DNA of 64,000 bases, from assembly GCF_042655435.1 (NCBI RefSeq), contig NZ_JBHSMG010000002.1:682001-746000 (forward strand), written 5' to 3'. Under the pieces are notes generated by a model. That model saw only the letters and a program-made list of their open reading frames with translations, did not search any database and had not been told where the DNA came from. A program made the position numbers and the translations under genes. Each line of letters opens with the position of its first letter. The first letter of the stretch is position 1. Origin of the DNA: Lysinimonas soli. Lineage in GTDB: Bacteria; Actinomycetota; Actinomycetes; Actinomycetales; Microbacteriaceae. Below, one piece after another: positions 42,430 through 51,794 of this stretch.

Positions 42430-42745
42430 GTTCAACATTCCGTGCGTTCGCGTGCGGATCACTGTCAGAGCAGTGCACAACCAAAGAACTGTGCCTCGCT
42501 GAGCTTCTGAAGCTCGGGTGAGGGACCGGTCCTTATTCGAGGTTGGGCGGCGGGCAGAAGAGCACAGCTTCAATCGAATCCCGAATCCCCACGGGGAGAG
42601 GTGTGTCGTGCCCGCAAGGGCATGCGACACGCCCGACCGCGTGGGTCGGACGGATTGACAGAAGAACAGCGGTGCGCGAGCAGTTCATGTGTCGCGCGGG
42701 TACGGGCTCGAGCAGAGTGCCGTGCGGAAACGAGAGAGAGAAGAC
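42430..42745 (+). promoter_or_regulatory. Structured leader of the S10 operon
   Basis: No gene is seen in about 315 bases, but four stem-loops are: 42460-42475 (CACTG/CAGTG), 42494-42523 (core GAGCTT/AAGCTC), 42603-42630 (GTGTCG.TGCCC with GGGCA.CGACAC, GCAA loop) and 42633-42649 (CCGACC/GGTCGG). The last two are adjacent. S10 leaders in other bacteria bind protein L4; whether this one does is not known. Confidence 0.55.
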
Positions 42746-43054
42746 ATGGCGGGACAGAAGATCCGCATCCGGCTGAAGTCGTACGATCACGCCGGCCTCG
42801 ACGCGTCGGCGCGCAAGATCGTCGACACGGTGACCCGCGCGGGCGCTACCGTCGTCGGCCCGGTGCCCCTGCCCACGGAGAAGAACGTGATCGTCGTGAT
42901 CCGTTCTCCCCACAAGTACAAGGACAGCCGCGAGCACTTCGAGAAGCGCACCCACAAACGTCTCATCGACATCATCGATCCGACGCCGAAGGCCGTCGAT
43001 TCGCTCATGCGTCTCGACCTGCCTGCTGACGTCAACATCGAGATCAAGCTTTAG
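42746..43054 (+). CDS. rpsJ: 30S ribosomal protein S10
   Basis: Head protein of the 30S subunit, 102 residues, also a transcription antitermination factor (NusE) in other bacteria. Starts MAGQKIRIRLKSYDH and has SPHKYKDSREHFEKRTHKR. GAGAGAGAAG lies upstream of ATG 42746; the 19-residue in-frame extension upstream is rejected as part of the leader. First gene of the S10 cluster. Confidence 0.98.
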   Translation: MAGQKIRIRLKSYDHAGLDASARKIVDTVTRAGATVVGPVPLPTEKNVIVVIRSPHKYKDSREHFEKRTHKRLIDIIDPTPKAVDSLMRLDLPADVNIEIKL

Positions 43055-43072
43055 GCCCGAGAAGGAATCCGC

Positions 43073-43723
43073 ATGACTGCCATCAAGACGACCAAGGGTC
43101 TGCTGGGCACCAAGCTCGGCATGACCCAGGTCTGGGACGAGAACAACAAGCTCGTTCCCGTCACCGTCGTCCAGATCACTCCGAATGTCGTGACCCAGGT
43201 CCGCTCGGAGGAGAAGGACGGCTACTCCGCGGTTCAGATCGCGTACGGCGCGATCGACCCGCGCAAGGTCAACAAGCCCGCAAGCGGCCACTTCGAGAAG
43301 GCCGGCGTCACGCCGCGCCGTCACCTCACCGAAGTACGCACCGCCGACGCCGCCGAGTACACGCTCGGTCAGGAGCTCGCGGTCGACATCTTCGAGGCGG
43401 GTCAGCTCGTCGACGTGGTCGGCACGAGCAAGGGCAAGGGCTTCGCCGGTGTCATGAAGCGCCACAACTTCAAGGGCGTCTCGTCGTCGCACGGTTCGCA
43501 CCGCAACCACCGCAAGCCGGGCTCGATCGGTGCGTCCTCGACGCCCAGCCGTGTCTTCAAGGGCATGCGGATGGCCGGCCGCATGGGTGGCGAGCGCGTC
43601 ACCGTGCAGGGTCTCAAGGTGCACTCGGTCGACCTCGAGAAGGGCCTCATCCTCGTCAAGGGCGCCGTTCCCGGCGCCCGCGGCCGCATCGTCTTCGTCC
43701 GCAACGCCGTGAAGGGAGCCTGA
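43073..43723 (+). CDS. rplC: 50S ribosomal protein L3
   Basis: Early 50S assembly protein, 216 residues, near the peptidyl transferase centre. Contains GTKLGMTQVWDENN, VGTSKGKGFAGVMKRHNFKG and the central extension HGSHRNHRKPGSIGASSTPSRVFKGMRMAGRMGG, all complete. It begins 18 bases after rpsJ. Confidence 0.98.
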   Translation: MTAIKTTKGLLGTKLGMTQVWDENNKLVPVTVVQITPNVVTQVRSEEKDGYSAVQIAYGAIDPRKVNKPASGHFEKAGVTPRRHLTEVRTADAAEYTLGQELAVDIFEAGQLVDVVGTSKGKGFAGVMKRHNFKGVSSSHGSHRNHRKPGSIGASSTPSRVFKGMRMAGRMGGERVTVQGLKVHSVDLEKGLILVKGAVPGARGRIVFVRNAVKGA

Positions 43724-43725
43724 TC

Positions 43726-44394
43726 ATGGCTGACTCCACCACGCTGAGCGTCCTCGACGCCAAGGGCAAGGCGACCGGTTCGGTCGAGCTTCCCGGCGCG
43801 ATCTTCGACGTCCAGACCAACGTCCCGCTGATCCACCAGGTCGTCACGGCGCAGCTCGCCGCGGCACGCCAGGGCACGCACAACACGCTGCGTCGCGGCG
43901 AGGTCTCGGGTGCCGGTCGCAAGCCGTTCAAGCAGAAGGGAACCGGTCGCGCTCGTCAGGGCTCGATCCGCGCCCCCCAGCACACCGGCGGTGGCATCGT
44001 CCACGGACCCCACCCGCGCGACTACTCGCAGCGCACCCCCAAGAAGATGATCGCCGCGGCTCTGCTCGGTGTGTTGTCGGACCGGGCTCGCGGCGAACGC
44101 CTTCACGTGATCGAGAACTTCGGCACCAACGGACCGAGCACGAAGAACGCGTCGGCGCTTCTGGCGGATGTCGCCACGAGCAAGAACGTTCTGATCGTTC
44201 TCGAGCGGGGGGATGACGACGCCTTCAAGAGCGTGCGCAACCTCAAGCACGTCCACGTGCTGTTCGCCGATCAGCTCAACGCCTACGATGTCGTCGTCAG
44301 CGACGACATCGTCTTCACCAAGGCCGCGTTCGAGTCGTTCGTCGCTGCCAAGTCCGGCGCCGGTTCGGCGACTACCGAGGAGGCTGCGAAGTGA
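43726..44394 (+). CDS. rplD: 50S ribosomal protein L4
   Basis: Exit-tunnel protein of 222 residues; in many bacteria it represses the S10 operon by binding its leader, which makes the structured region before rpsJ of interest. The tunnel loop GRKPFKQKGTGRARQGSIRAPQHTGGG is intact. It ends in a short Ala/Glu tail and overlaps rplW by four bases. Confidence 0.98.
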   Translation: MADSTTLSVLDAKGKATGSVELPGAIFDVQTNVPLIHQVVTAQLAAARQGTHNTLRRGEVSGAGRKPFKQKGTGRARQGSIRAPQHTGGGIVHGPHPRDYSQRTPKKMIAAALLGVLSDRARGERLHVIENFGTNGPSTKNASALLADVATSKNVLIVLERGDDDAFKSVRNLKHVHVLFADQLNAYDVVVSDDIVFTKAAFESFVAAKSGAGSATTEEAAK

Positions 44395-44690
44395 GCGGCT
44401 ACAACAAGGACCCGCGCGACGTCATCCTGTCGCCGGTCGTGAGCGAGAAGAGCTACGGCCTGATCGACGACGGCAAGTACACCTTCGTGGTGGACCCGCG
44501 GTCGAACAAGACCGAGATCAAGCTCGCCATCGAGAAGATCTTCAACGTCAAGGTCGCCTCGGTCAACACGCTCAACCGCACGGGCAAGAAGCAGCGCACC
44601 AAGTTCGGCATCGGCAAGCGCAAGGACACCAAGCGCGCGATCGTCACGCTCAAGTCCGGCTCCATCGACATCTTCACGGCTGTCGGCTAG
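44391..44690 (+). CDS. rplW: 50S ribosomal protein L23
   Basis: Protein of 99 residues at the tunnel exit, docking site for trigger factor and SRP. Contains VVSEKSYGLIDDGKYTFVVD and KTEIKLAIEKIFNVKVASVNTL. Start is GTG inside the rplD stop (GTGA). Confidence 0.98.
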   Translation: MSGYNKDPRDVILSPVVSEKSYGLIDDGKYTFVVDPRSNKTEIKLAIEKIFNVKVASVNTLNRTGKKQRTKFGIGKRKDTKRAIVTLKSGSIDIFTAVG

Positions 44691-44710
44691 GTCCGGGGAG
44701 GAACACACTC

Positions 44711-45550
<840 letters not shown>

Positions 45551-45562
45551 GGATCGACAACA

Positions 45563-45844
45563 ATGCCGCGCAGTCTCAAAAAGGGTCCGTTCGTCGATGA
45601 CCACCTGTTCCGCAAGGTGGCGACGCAGAACGAGGCCAACACCAAGAACGTGATCAAGACCTGGTCGCGCCGCTCGATGATCGTGCCGGCCATGCTCGGC
45701 CACACCATCGCCGTGCACGACGGCCGCAAGCACATCCCGGTGTTCGTCACCGAGACGATGGTCGGTCACAAGCTCGGCGAGTTCGCGCCGACGCGCACCT
45801 TCCGCGGCCACGAGAAGGACGACAAGAAGGGTCGTCGCCGCTAA
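45563..45844 (+). CDS. rpsS: 30S ribosomal protein S19
   Basis: Head protein of 93 residues: MPRSLKKGPFVDDHLFRKV, then SRRSMIVPAMLGHTIAVHDGRKHIPVF and GHKLGEFAPTRTFRGH. Standard length. Starts 13 bases after rplB. Confidence 0.98.
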   Translation: MPRSLKKGPFVDDHLFRKVATQNEANTKNVIKTWSRRSMIVPAMLGHTIAVHDGRKHIPVFVTETMVGHKLGEFAPTRTFRGHEKDDKKGRRR

Positions 45845-45871
45845 CGCGGTGACGAAAGAGGAGGAAGAGAA

Positions 45872-46288
45872 ATGGTGGAGTCGATCGCCCGCGTGCGACA
45901 CATCCGCGTGACCCCTCAGAAGGCCCGACGTGTCGTCGACCTGATCCGGGGCAAGCAGGCCGCTGAGGCCCTCGCGATCCTGAAGTTCGCCCCGCAGAGC
46001 GCGAGCGAGCCGATCTACAAGCTCGTCGCCTCGGCGATGGCCAACGCCCGCGTGAAGGCGGATGCCAGCAACAGCTACCTCGACGAGCAGGACCTGTTCG
46101 TGTCGAAGGCATTCGTCGATGAGGGAACGACCCTGAAGCGGTTCCAGCCGCGCGCCCAGGGCCGTGCGTTCAAGATCCTCAAGCGCACCAGCCACATCAC
46201 GGTCGTGCTCGCGACTCCGGATGAGCTGGTCGCGGCCAGCGCCGGAAGCCAGCGCCGCCCCAACACCGCCAAGGCAGGGAAGAAGTAA
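45872..46288 (+). CDS. rplV: 50S ribosomal protein L22
   Basis: Tunnel-wall protein of 138 residues with ARHIRVTP-type start (ARVRHIRVTPQKARRVVDLIRGK) and the macrolide-related hairpin LKRFQPRAQGRAFKILKRTSHITVV. A short Ala/Gly/Lys tail follows. Good ribosome site AAAGAGGAGG. Overlaps rpsC by one base (TAATG). Confidence 0.98.
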   Translation: MVESIARVRHIRVTPQKARRVVDLIRGKQAAEALAILKFAPQSASEPIYKLVASAMANARVKADASNSYLDEQDLFVSKAFVDEGTTLKRFQPRAQGRAFKILKRTSHITVVLATPDELVAASAGSQRRPNTAKAGKK

Positions 46289-47037
46289 TGGGCCAGAAGG
46301 TCAACCCGTACGGGTTCCGACTCGGGATCACCACCGACCACGTGTCGCGCTGGTTCTCCGACTCGACGAAGCCCGGTCAGCGCTACGCCGACTACGTCGC
46401 CGAAGACATCAAGATCCGCAACCTGCTCAAGACGAGCCTCGACCGCGCCGGCGTGGCGAAGATCGAGATCGAGCGGACCCGTGACCGCGTGCGTGTGGAC
46501 ATCCACACCGCGCGCCCCGGCATCGTGATCGGCCGCCGTGGAGCCGAGGCCGAGCGCATCCGCGCCGACCTCGAGAAGCTCACCAAGAAGCAGATCCAGC
46601 TCAACATCCTCGAGGTGAAGAACCCCGAGGCCGAGGCTCAACTGGTCGCCCAGGGCATCGCCGAGCAGCTCAGCGCCCGTGTGGCTTTCCGCCGCGCGAT
46701 GCGCAAGGGTCTGCAGGGTGCACAGCGCGCCGGTGCGAAGGGTGTCCGCATCCAGGTCTCCGGACGCCTCGGCGGCGCCGAGATGAGCCGGTCGGAGTTC
46801 TACCGCGAGGGGCGCGTGCCGCTGCACACCCTGCGCGCGAACATCGACTACGGGTTCTACGAGGCCAGGACCACCTTCGGCCGCATCGGCGTGAAGGTCT
46901 GGATCTACAAGGGCGACATCACCAACAAGGAACTGGCTCGTGAGCAGGCGTCGCAGAAGTCGACCCGCCCCGAGCGTCGTGACGCGCCTCGTGGCCGTCG
47001 CACCGACGCGCCCGTCGCGGCAGGAGCGGAAGGCTAG
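46288..47037 (+). CDS. rpsC: 30S ribosomal protein S3
   Basis: mRNA-entry protein of 249 residues. KH domain with IVIGRRGAEAERIRADLEKLT; C-terminal domain with AKGVRIQVSGRLGGAEMSRSEFYREGRVPLHTLRANIDYG. The last 30 residues are a basic Arg-rich tail. Confidence 0.98.
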   Translation: MGQKVNPYGFRLGITTDHVSRWFSDSTKPGQRYADYVAEDIKIRNLLKTSLDRAGVAKIEIERTRDRVRVDIHTARPGIVIGRRGAEAERIRADLEKLTKKQIQLNILEVKNPEAEAQLVAQGIAEQLSARVAFRRAMRKGLQGAQRAGAKGVRIQVSGRLGGAEMSRSEFYREGRVPLHTLRANIDYGFYEARTTFGRIGVKVWIYKGDITNKELAREQASQKSTRPERRDAPRGRRTDAPVAAGAEG

Positions 47038-47039
47038 TC

Positions 47040-47458
<419 letters not shown>

Positions 47459-47459
<1 letters not shown>

Positions 47460-47833
47460 TGGCCGTCGGATCCAAGGAGCTCGTCACGCTCGAGCTCGAC
47501 ACCTTCGAGAACGATCGTCTGATCGACGAGCTGAAGAAGGCCAAGGAGGAGCTGTTCAACCTGCGCTTCCAGTCGGCCACCGGTCAGCTCGAGAGCCACG
47601 GCCGCCTGCGCGCCGTGAAGCGCGACATCGCCCGCATCTACACCGTCATCCGCGAGCGCGAGCTGGGCATCCGTGCCACGCCCGTCGCGACCGAGGTCCC
47701 GGCCAAGCCGGTCAAGAAGGCGGCGTCGAAGGCGCCCAAGAAGTCAGAAACCGTGAAGACCGAGGCCGATGAGGCCGAGGTCGTCGCCGAGGCGTCGGAC
47801 GACGCCTCGAGCACCGAGGAAGAGGCCAAGTAA
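47459..47833 (+). CDS. rpmC: 50S ribosomal protein L29 with long C-terminal tail
   Basis: L29 core (residues 1-70) contains LIDELKKAKEELFNLRFQSATGQLESHGRLRAVKRDIARI. The protein is 124 residues long where L29 is usually 60-75; the extra 50 or so residues are first Lys/Pro/Ala-rich and then acidic (ADEAEVVAEASDDASSTEEEAK). The tail would start near the tunnel exit. ATG 47459 overlaps the rplP stop. Confidence 0.96.
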
Positions 47834-48156
47834 TGGCACAGGTCAAGGCTGAGGCCACGCCCACCGGGCACGAGCACTCCGCGCACGACGTCAAGGACGT
47901 GGGTGCGCGCGGATACCGCAAGGTGCGCCGCGGCTACGTCACGAGCGACAAGATGGACAAGACCATCGTCGTCGAGGTCGAAGACCGCGTGAAGCACCCG
48001 CTGTACGGCAAGGTCATCCGCCGCACATCGAAGGTCAAGGCGCACGACGAGGCGAACACCGCCGGCGTCGGCGACTTCGTGCTCATCAGCGAGACCCGTC
48101 CGTTGAGCGCCTCCAAGCGCTGGCGTCTCGTCGAAATCGTAGAGAAGGCGAAGTAG
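47833..48156 (+). CDS. rpsQ: 30S ribosomal protein S17
   Basis: Primary 16S rRNA-binding protein, 107 residues. The S17 core starts near residue 28 (RGYRKVRRGYVTSDKMDKTIVVEVEDRVKHPLYGKVIRRTSK); a 27-residue His/Asp-containing N-terminal extension precedes it. ATG in TAATG coupling with rpmC. Confidence 0.97.
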   Translation: MAQVKAEATPTGHEHSAHDVKDVGARGYRKVRRGYVTSDKMDKTIVVEVEDRVKHPLYGKVIRRTSKVKAHDEANTAGVGDFVLISETRPLSASKRWRLVEIVEKAK

Positions 48157-48159
48157 CTC

Positions 48160-48528
48160 ATGCTGCAACAGGAATCACGACTCAAGGTCGCCGACAACAC
48201 CGGCGCCAAGGAGCTGCTCACCATCCGCGTGCTCGGCGGCTCCGGCCGGCGTTACGCCGGCATCGGCGACGTCATCGTCGCGACGGTCAAGGATGCGATC
48301 CCGGGCGGCAACGTCAAGAAGGGCGACGTCGTCAAGGCGGTCGTCGTGCGCGTCGTCAAGCAGACCCGTCGTGCGGACGGCTCGTACATCAAGTTCGACG
48401 AGAACGCCGCCGTCATCCTGAAGGGCGACGGTGACCCCCGCGGCACCCGCATCTTCGGACCGGTCGGCCGTGAGCTTCGCGACAAGAAGTTCATGAAGAT
48501 CATCTCGCTCGCCCCGGAGGTCATTTAG
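48160..48528 (+). CDS. rplN: 50S ribosomal protein L14
   Basis: Protein of 122 residues at the subunit interface: MLQQESRLKVADNTGAKELLTIRVLGGSGRRYAGIGDVIVATVKDA, then IFGPVGRELRDKKFMKIISLAPEVI. Standard length. First gene of the spc part of the cluster. Confidence 0.98.
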   Translation: MLQQESRLKVADNTGAKELLTIRVLGGSGRRYAGIGDVIVATVKDAIPGGNVKKGDVVKAVVVRVVKQTRRADGSYIKFDENAAVILKGDGDPRGTRIFGPVGRELRDKKFMKIISLAPEVI

Positions 48529-48530
48529 TC

Positions 48531-48890
48531 ATGGCGAACATCAAGAAGGGCGACATCGTCCAGGTGATCAGCGGCCCGACGCAGGAGCGCGGCGGAGACC
48601 GCGGCAAGCAGGGGCGCGTCATCGAGGTCCTGGTGGAGAAGAACAAGGTGCTCGTCGAGGGCGTCAACTTCGTCACCAAGCACGTGAAGGTCGGACAGAC
48701 CCAGCGCGGCACCAAGACGGGTGGCATCGAGACCCACGAGGCCCCCATCCACATTTCGAACGTGGCCGTCATCGACCCGAAGACCAAGAAGCCCACCCGC
48801 GTGGGATTCCGCGAAGAGGTCATCGAGAAGGACGGCGTCAAGAAGACGGTTCGCGTTCGCTACGCGAAGAAGTCCGGAGAGAAGCTCTAA
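48531..48890 (+). CDS. rplX: 50S ribosomal protein L24
   Basis: Assembly initiator of the 50S subunit, 119 residues. KOW motif at the N-terminus (KKGDIVQVISGPTQERGGDRGKQGRVIEV), then GGIETHEAPIHISNVAVIDP. No gap to rplE. Confidence 0.98.
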   Translation: MANIKKGDIVQVISGPTQERGGDRGKQGRVIEVLVEKNKVLVEGVNFVTKHVKVGQTQRGTKTGGIETHEAPIHISNVAVIDPKTKKPTRVGFREEVIEKDGVKKTVRVRYAKKSGEKL

Positions 48891-49484
48891 ATGGCTACCG
48901 CAACGACTGCTGTCGAGTCTGGCAAGACCCAGCCTCGCCTGAAGCAGAAGTACCGCAGCGAGATCGCCGCGAACCTGACCAAGGAGTTCGGTTACACGAA
49001 CCCGCACCAGGTGCCCGGACTCGTCAAGATCGTCGTCAACACCGGTGTCGGTGAGGCCGCGCGCGACTCCAAGGTGATCGACGGGGCCGTCAAGGACCTC
49101 ACGCTGATCACCGGACAGAAGCCGCAGGTCACCAAGGCCCGCAAGTCCATCGCACAGTTCAAGCTGCGCGAGGGCATGCCGATCGGTGCGCACGTCACGC
49201 TGCGCGGCGATCGCGCCTGGGAGTTCCTCGACCGCCTGCTGTCGCTCGCGCTCCCGCGCATCCGCGACTTCCGCGGCCTGAGCGACAAGCAGTTCGACGG
49301 CAACGGCAACTACACCTTCGGTGTCGCGGAGCAGAGCATCTTCCACGAGATCAACCAGGACCAGATCGACCGCGTCCGCGGCTTCGACATCACGGTCGTC
49401 ACCACCGCCAAGACGGATGACGAGGGTCGCGCTCTCCTGCGCGAGTTCGGCTTCCCGTTCAAGCAGGCCGACGCCCCCGCGTAA
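48891..49484 (+). CDS. rplE: 50S ribosomal protein L5
   Basis: 5S rRNA-binding protein of 197 residues. GLVKIVVNTGVGEAARDSKVIDGAVKDL and GVAEQSIFHEINQDQ-type segments are complete. The 69 bases that follow hold no rpsN, which often lies here. Confidence 0.98.
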   Translation: MATATTAVESGKTQPRLKQKYRSEIAANLTKEFGYTNPHQVPGLVKIVVNTGVGEAARDSKVIDGAVKDLTLITGQKPQVTKARKSIAQFKLREGMPIGAHVTLRGDRAWEFLDRLLSLALPRIRDFRGLSDKQFDGNGNYTFGVAEQSIFHEINQDQIDRVRGFDITVVTTAKTDDEGRALLREFGFPFKQADAPA

Positions 49485-49553
49485 CACCCACCCATCCAGG
49501 TCGGCCACCTTGAAAAGTGTGCCGAAACCAGTTGAGACAAGGAAACCAACCAC

Positions 49554-49952
49554 ATGACCATGACAGACCCGGTCGCCGACATGCTGACTCGTCTGCGCAA
49601 CGCCAACCGTGCGTACCACGACACGGTGTCGCTGCCCAACAGCAAGCTCAAGGGCCACATCGCCGAGATCCTCCAGAAGGAGGGCTACATCGCCGGCTGG
49701 AAGGTCGAAGAGGCGCGCGTCGGCTCGACGCTCACCATCGACCTCAAGTACGGCCCGAACCGCGAGCGCAGCATCGCCGGCATCAAGCGCGTCTCGAAGC
49801 CCGGCCTGCGCGTCTACGCGAAGTCGACCGAGATCCCGCGCGTTCTCGGCGGCCTCGGCGTGGCCATCCTGTCCACTTCCTCCGGTCTGCTGACCGACCG
49901 CGAGGCGAGCAAGAAGGGCGTCGGCGGGGAAGTCCTCGCCTTCGTGTGGTGA
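49554..49952 (+). CDS. rpsH: 30S ribosomal protein S8
   Basis: Central-domain 30S protein, 132 residues: MTMTDPVADMLTRLRNANRAYHDTVSLPNSKLK, ending STSSGLLTDREASKKGVGGEVLAFVW. In E. coli S8 represses the spc operon. ATG 49554 has ACAAGGAAACC upstream. Confidence 0.98.
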   Translation: MTMTDPVADMLTRLRNANRAYHDTVSLPNSKLKGHIAEILQKEGYIAGWKVEEARVGSTLTIDLKYGPNRERSIAGIKRVSKPGLRVYAKSTEIPRVLGGLGVAILSTSSGLLTDREASKKGVGGEVLAFVW

Positions 49953-49958
49953 CCTGAG

Positions 49959-50495
49959 ATGTCTCGAATCGGACGTATGCCCATCGACGTTCCCAGTGGC
50001 GTCACCGTGACCATCGACGGCCAGGCCGTCAGCGTCAAGGGGCCCAAGGGCGAGCTGTCGCTCACCGTCGCGAACCCCATCGAGGTCTCGCTCGAGGAGG
50101 GTCAGGTGCTCGTCACCCGTCCCGACGACGAGCGCGCCTCGCGGTCGCTGCACGGCCTGACCCGCACGCTCATCGCGAACCAGATCACCGGCGTCACCGA
50201 GGGGTACGCGAAGACCCTCGAGGTCGTCGGCACCGGATACCGGGTGCAGTCCAAGGGGAGCGCAGTCGAGTTCGCCCTGGGCTTCTCGCACTCCATCACC
50301 GTCGACCCCCCGGCTGGGATCAGCTTCGAGGTCGAGGGCAACAACAAGCTGACCGTCAAGGGCATCGACAAGCAGGCCGTCGGTGAGGTCGCCGCCAACA
50401 TCCGCAAACTGCGGAAGCCGGAGCCCTACAAGGGCAAGGGCGTGCGGTACTCGGGCGAGGTCGTCCGCCGCAAGGCCGGAAAGAGTGGGAAGTAA
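49959..50495 (+). CDS. rplF: 50S ribosomal protein L6
   Basis: Protein of 178 residues with two repeated RNA-binding domains near the factor-binding site. MSRIGRMPIDVPSGVTV start and the C-terminal RKPEPYKGKGVRYSGEVVRRKAGKSGK signature. Overlaps rplR by one base. Confidence 0.98.
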   Translation: MSRIGRMPIDVPSGVTVTIDGQAVSVKGPKGELSLTVANPIEVSLEEGQVLVTRPDDERASRSLHGLTRTLIANQITGVTEGYAKTLEVVGTGYRVQSKGSAVEFALGFSHSITVDPPAGISFEVEGNNKLTVKGIDKQAVGEVAANIRKLRKPEPYKGKGVRYSGEVVRRKAGKSGK

Positions 50496-50869
50496 TGGCT
50501 GCCAAAGTCAAGATCGCCGCGAGCAAGTCGGCGCAACGCGAACGCCGTCACACTCGGCTGCGCAAGCGCATCTCGGGCTCCACGGAGCGTCCGCGCCTCG
50601 TCGTGACCCGCTCGGCCCGTCACGTGTTCGTGCAGGTCGTCGACGACAGCAAGGGCCACACCGTGGCATCCGCGTCGACCCTCGAGGCCGAGCTGCGCAC
50701 CTTCGACGGTGACAAGACCGCCAAGGCCCGCAAGGTCGGCGAGCTCGTCGCCGAGCGCGCCAAGAAGGCCGGAGTCGAGGCGGTGGTGTTCGACCGCGGC
50801 GGCAACCGCTTCGCCGGTCGGGTCGCCGCGATCGCCGAAGGCGCCCGCGAAGGAGGGCTGGACCTGTGA
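50495..50869 (+). CDS. rplR: 50S ribosomal protein L18
   Basis: 5S rRNA-binding protein of 124 residues: RRHTRLRKRISGSTERPRLVVTRSARHVFVQVVDD, ending VVFDRGGNRFAGRVAAIAEGAREGGLDL. Overlaps rpsE by four bases (GTGA). Confidence 0.98.
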   Translation: MAAKVKIAASKSAQRERRHTRLRKRISGSTERPRLVVTRSARHVFVQVVDDSKGHTVASASTLEAELRTFDGDKTAKARKVGELVAERAKKAGVEAVVFDRGGNRFAGRVAAIAEGAREGGLDL

Positions 50870-51609
50870 GCGACATCGCGAACACCGCAGACAACAAGGA
50901 GCAGGGCGTGACGTCCGAAGAGACCCCCGTCGTGGAGGTGCCGGTCATCGAGGGTGCCGTCGTCGAGACGGCCGCCGGAACCGCACCGAACGCGAATGAG
51001 CCCCGCGAGGCCCGTCGTGGCAGCCGCGAGCGCAGCCCGCGCAACGACCGCAACTCGCGCGACCGTTCCGACAGCCAGTTCCTGGAGCGCGTCGTGACGA
51101 TCAACCGCGTCTCGAAGGTCGTCAAGGGCGGCCGTCGCTTCAGCTTCACGGCGCTTGTCGTCGTGGGTGACGGCAACGGTCTCGTCGGCGTCGGCTACGG
51201 CAAGGCGCGCGAGGTTCCGCTCGCGATCTCGAAGGGCGTCGAAGAGGCGAAGAAGAACTTCTTCCGCGTTCCGCGTTCCGCGAAGACCATCCCGCACCCG
51301 GTGCAGGGCGAGGCCGCTGCCGGCGTCGTTCTGCTGCGTCCGGCCGCGGCCGGTACCGGTGTCATCGCCGGTGGTCCGGTGCGCGCCGTGCTCGAGTGCG
51401 CCGGGATCCACGACGTGCTGAGCAAGTCGCTCGGCTCGTCGAACACGATCAACATCGTCCACGCGACGGTCGCTGCCCTCAAGCAGCTCGAGGAGCCCCG
51501 TGCGGTCGCCGCGCGCCGCGGCCTCGAGTTCGAGGACGTCGCACCGGAGCGTCTGATCCGCGCCGAGGCCGACGACCGCGCCGCGGCGACCGCGAAGGCA
51601 GGTGCCTGA
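50866..51609 (+). CDS. rpsE: 30S ribosomal protein S5 with N-terminal extension
   Basis: Decoding-fidelity protein. The S5 core begins near residue 66 (QFLERVVTINRVSKVVKGGRRFSF) after an acidic then Arg-rich extension. GTG 50866 is supported by AAGGAGGG at 50850-50857. A second in-frame GTG at 50908 also has a good site (AAGGAG, 50896-50901) and would give 233 instead of 247 residues; both may be used. Confidence 0.96.
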   Translation: MSDIANTADNKEQGVTSEETPVVEVPVIEGAVVETAAGTAPNANEPREARRGSRERSPRNDRNSRDRSDSQFLERVVTINRVSKVVKGGRRFSFTALVVVGDGNGLVGVGYGKAREVPLAISKGVEEAKKNFFRVPRSAKTIPHPVQGEAAAGVVLLRPAAAGTGVIAGGPVRAVLECAGIHDVLSKSLGSSNTINIVHATVAALKQLEEPRAVAARRGLEFEDVAPERLIRAEADDRAAATAKAGA

Positions 51610-51794
51610 TGGCCGCGCGGCTCAAGGTGACCCAGATCAAGTCCGTTATCAGCGAGAAGCAGAACCAGCGCGACACGCTGCGGAGCCTCGGCCTCAAGCG
51701 GATCGGCGACAGTGTCGTCCGCGAAGACAGCCCGGCCAACCGCGGGTACGTGCGCACGGTGGCTCACCTCGTGAAGGTCGAGGAGATTGACTAA
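51609..51794 (+). CDS. rpmD: 50S ribosomal protein L30
   Basis: Small 50S protein of 61 residues: LKVTQIKSVISEKQNQRDTLRSLGLKRIGDSVVREDSPANRGYVRTVAHLVKVEE. ATG overlaps the rpsE stop (TGATG); the longer open frame upstream is rejected because it overlaps rpsE. Confidence 0.97.
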   Translation: MAARLKVTQIKSVISEKQNQRDTLRSLGLKRIGDSVVREDSPANRGYVRTVAHLVKVEEID

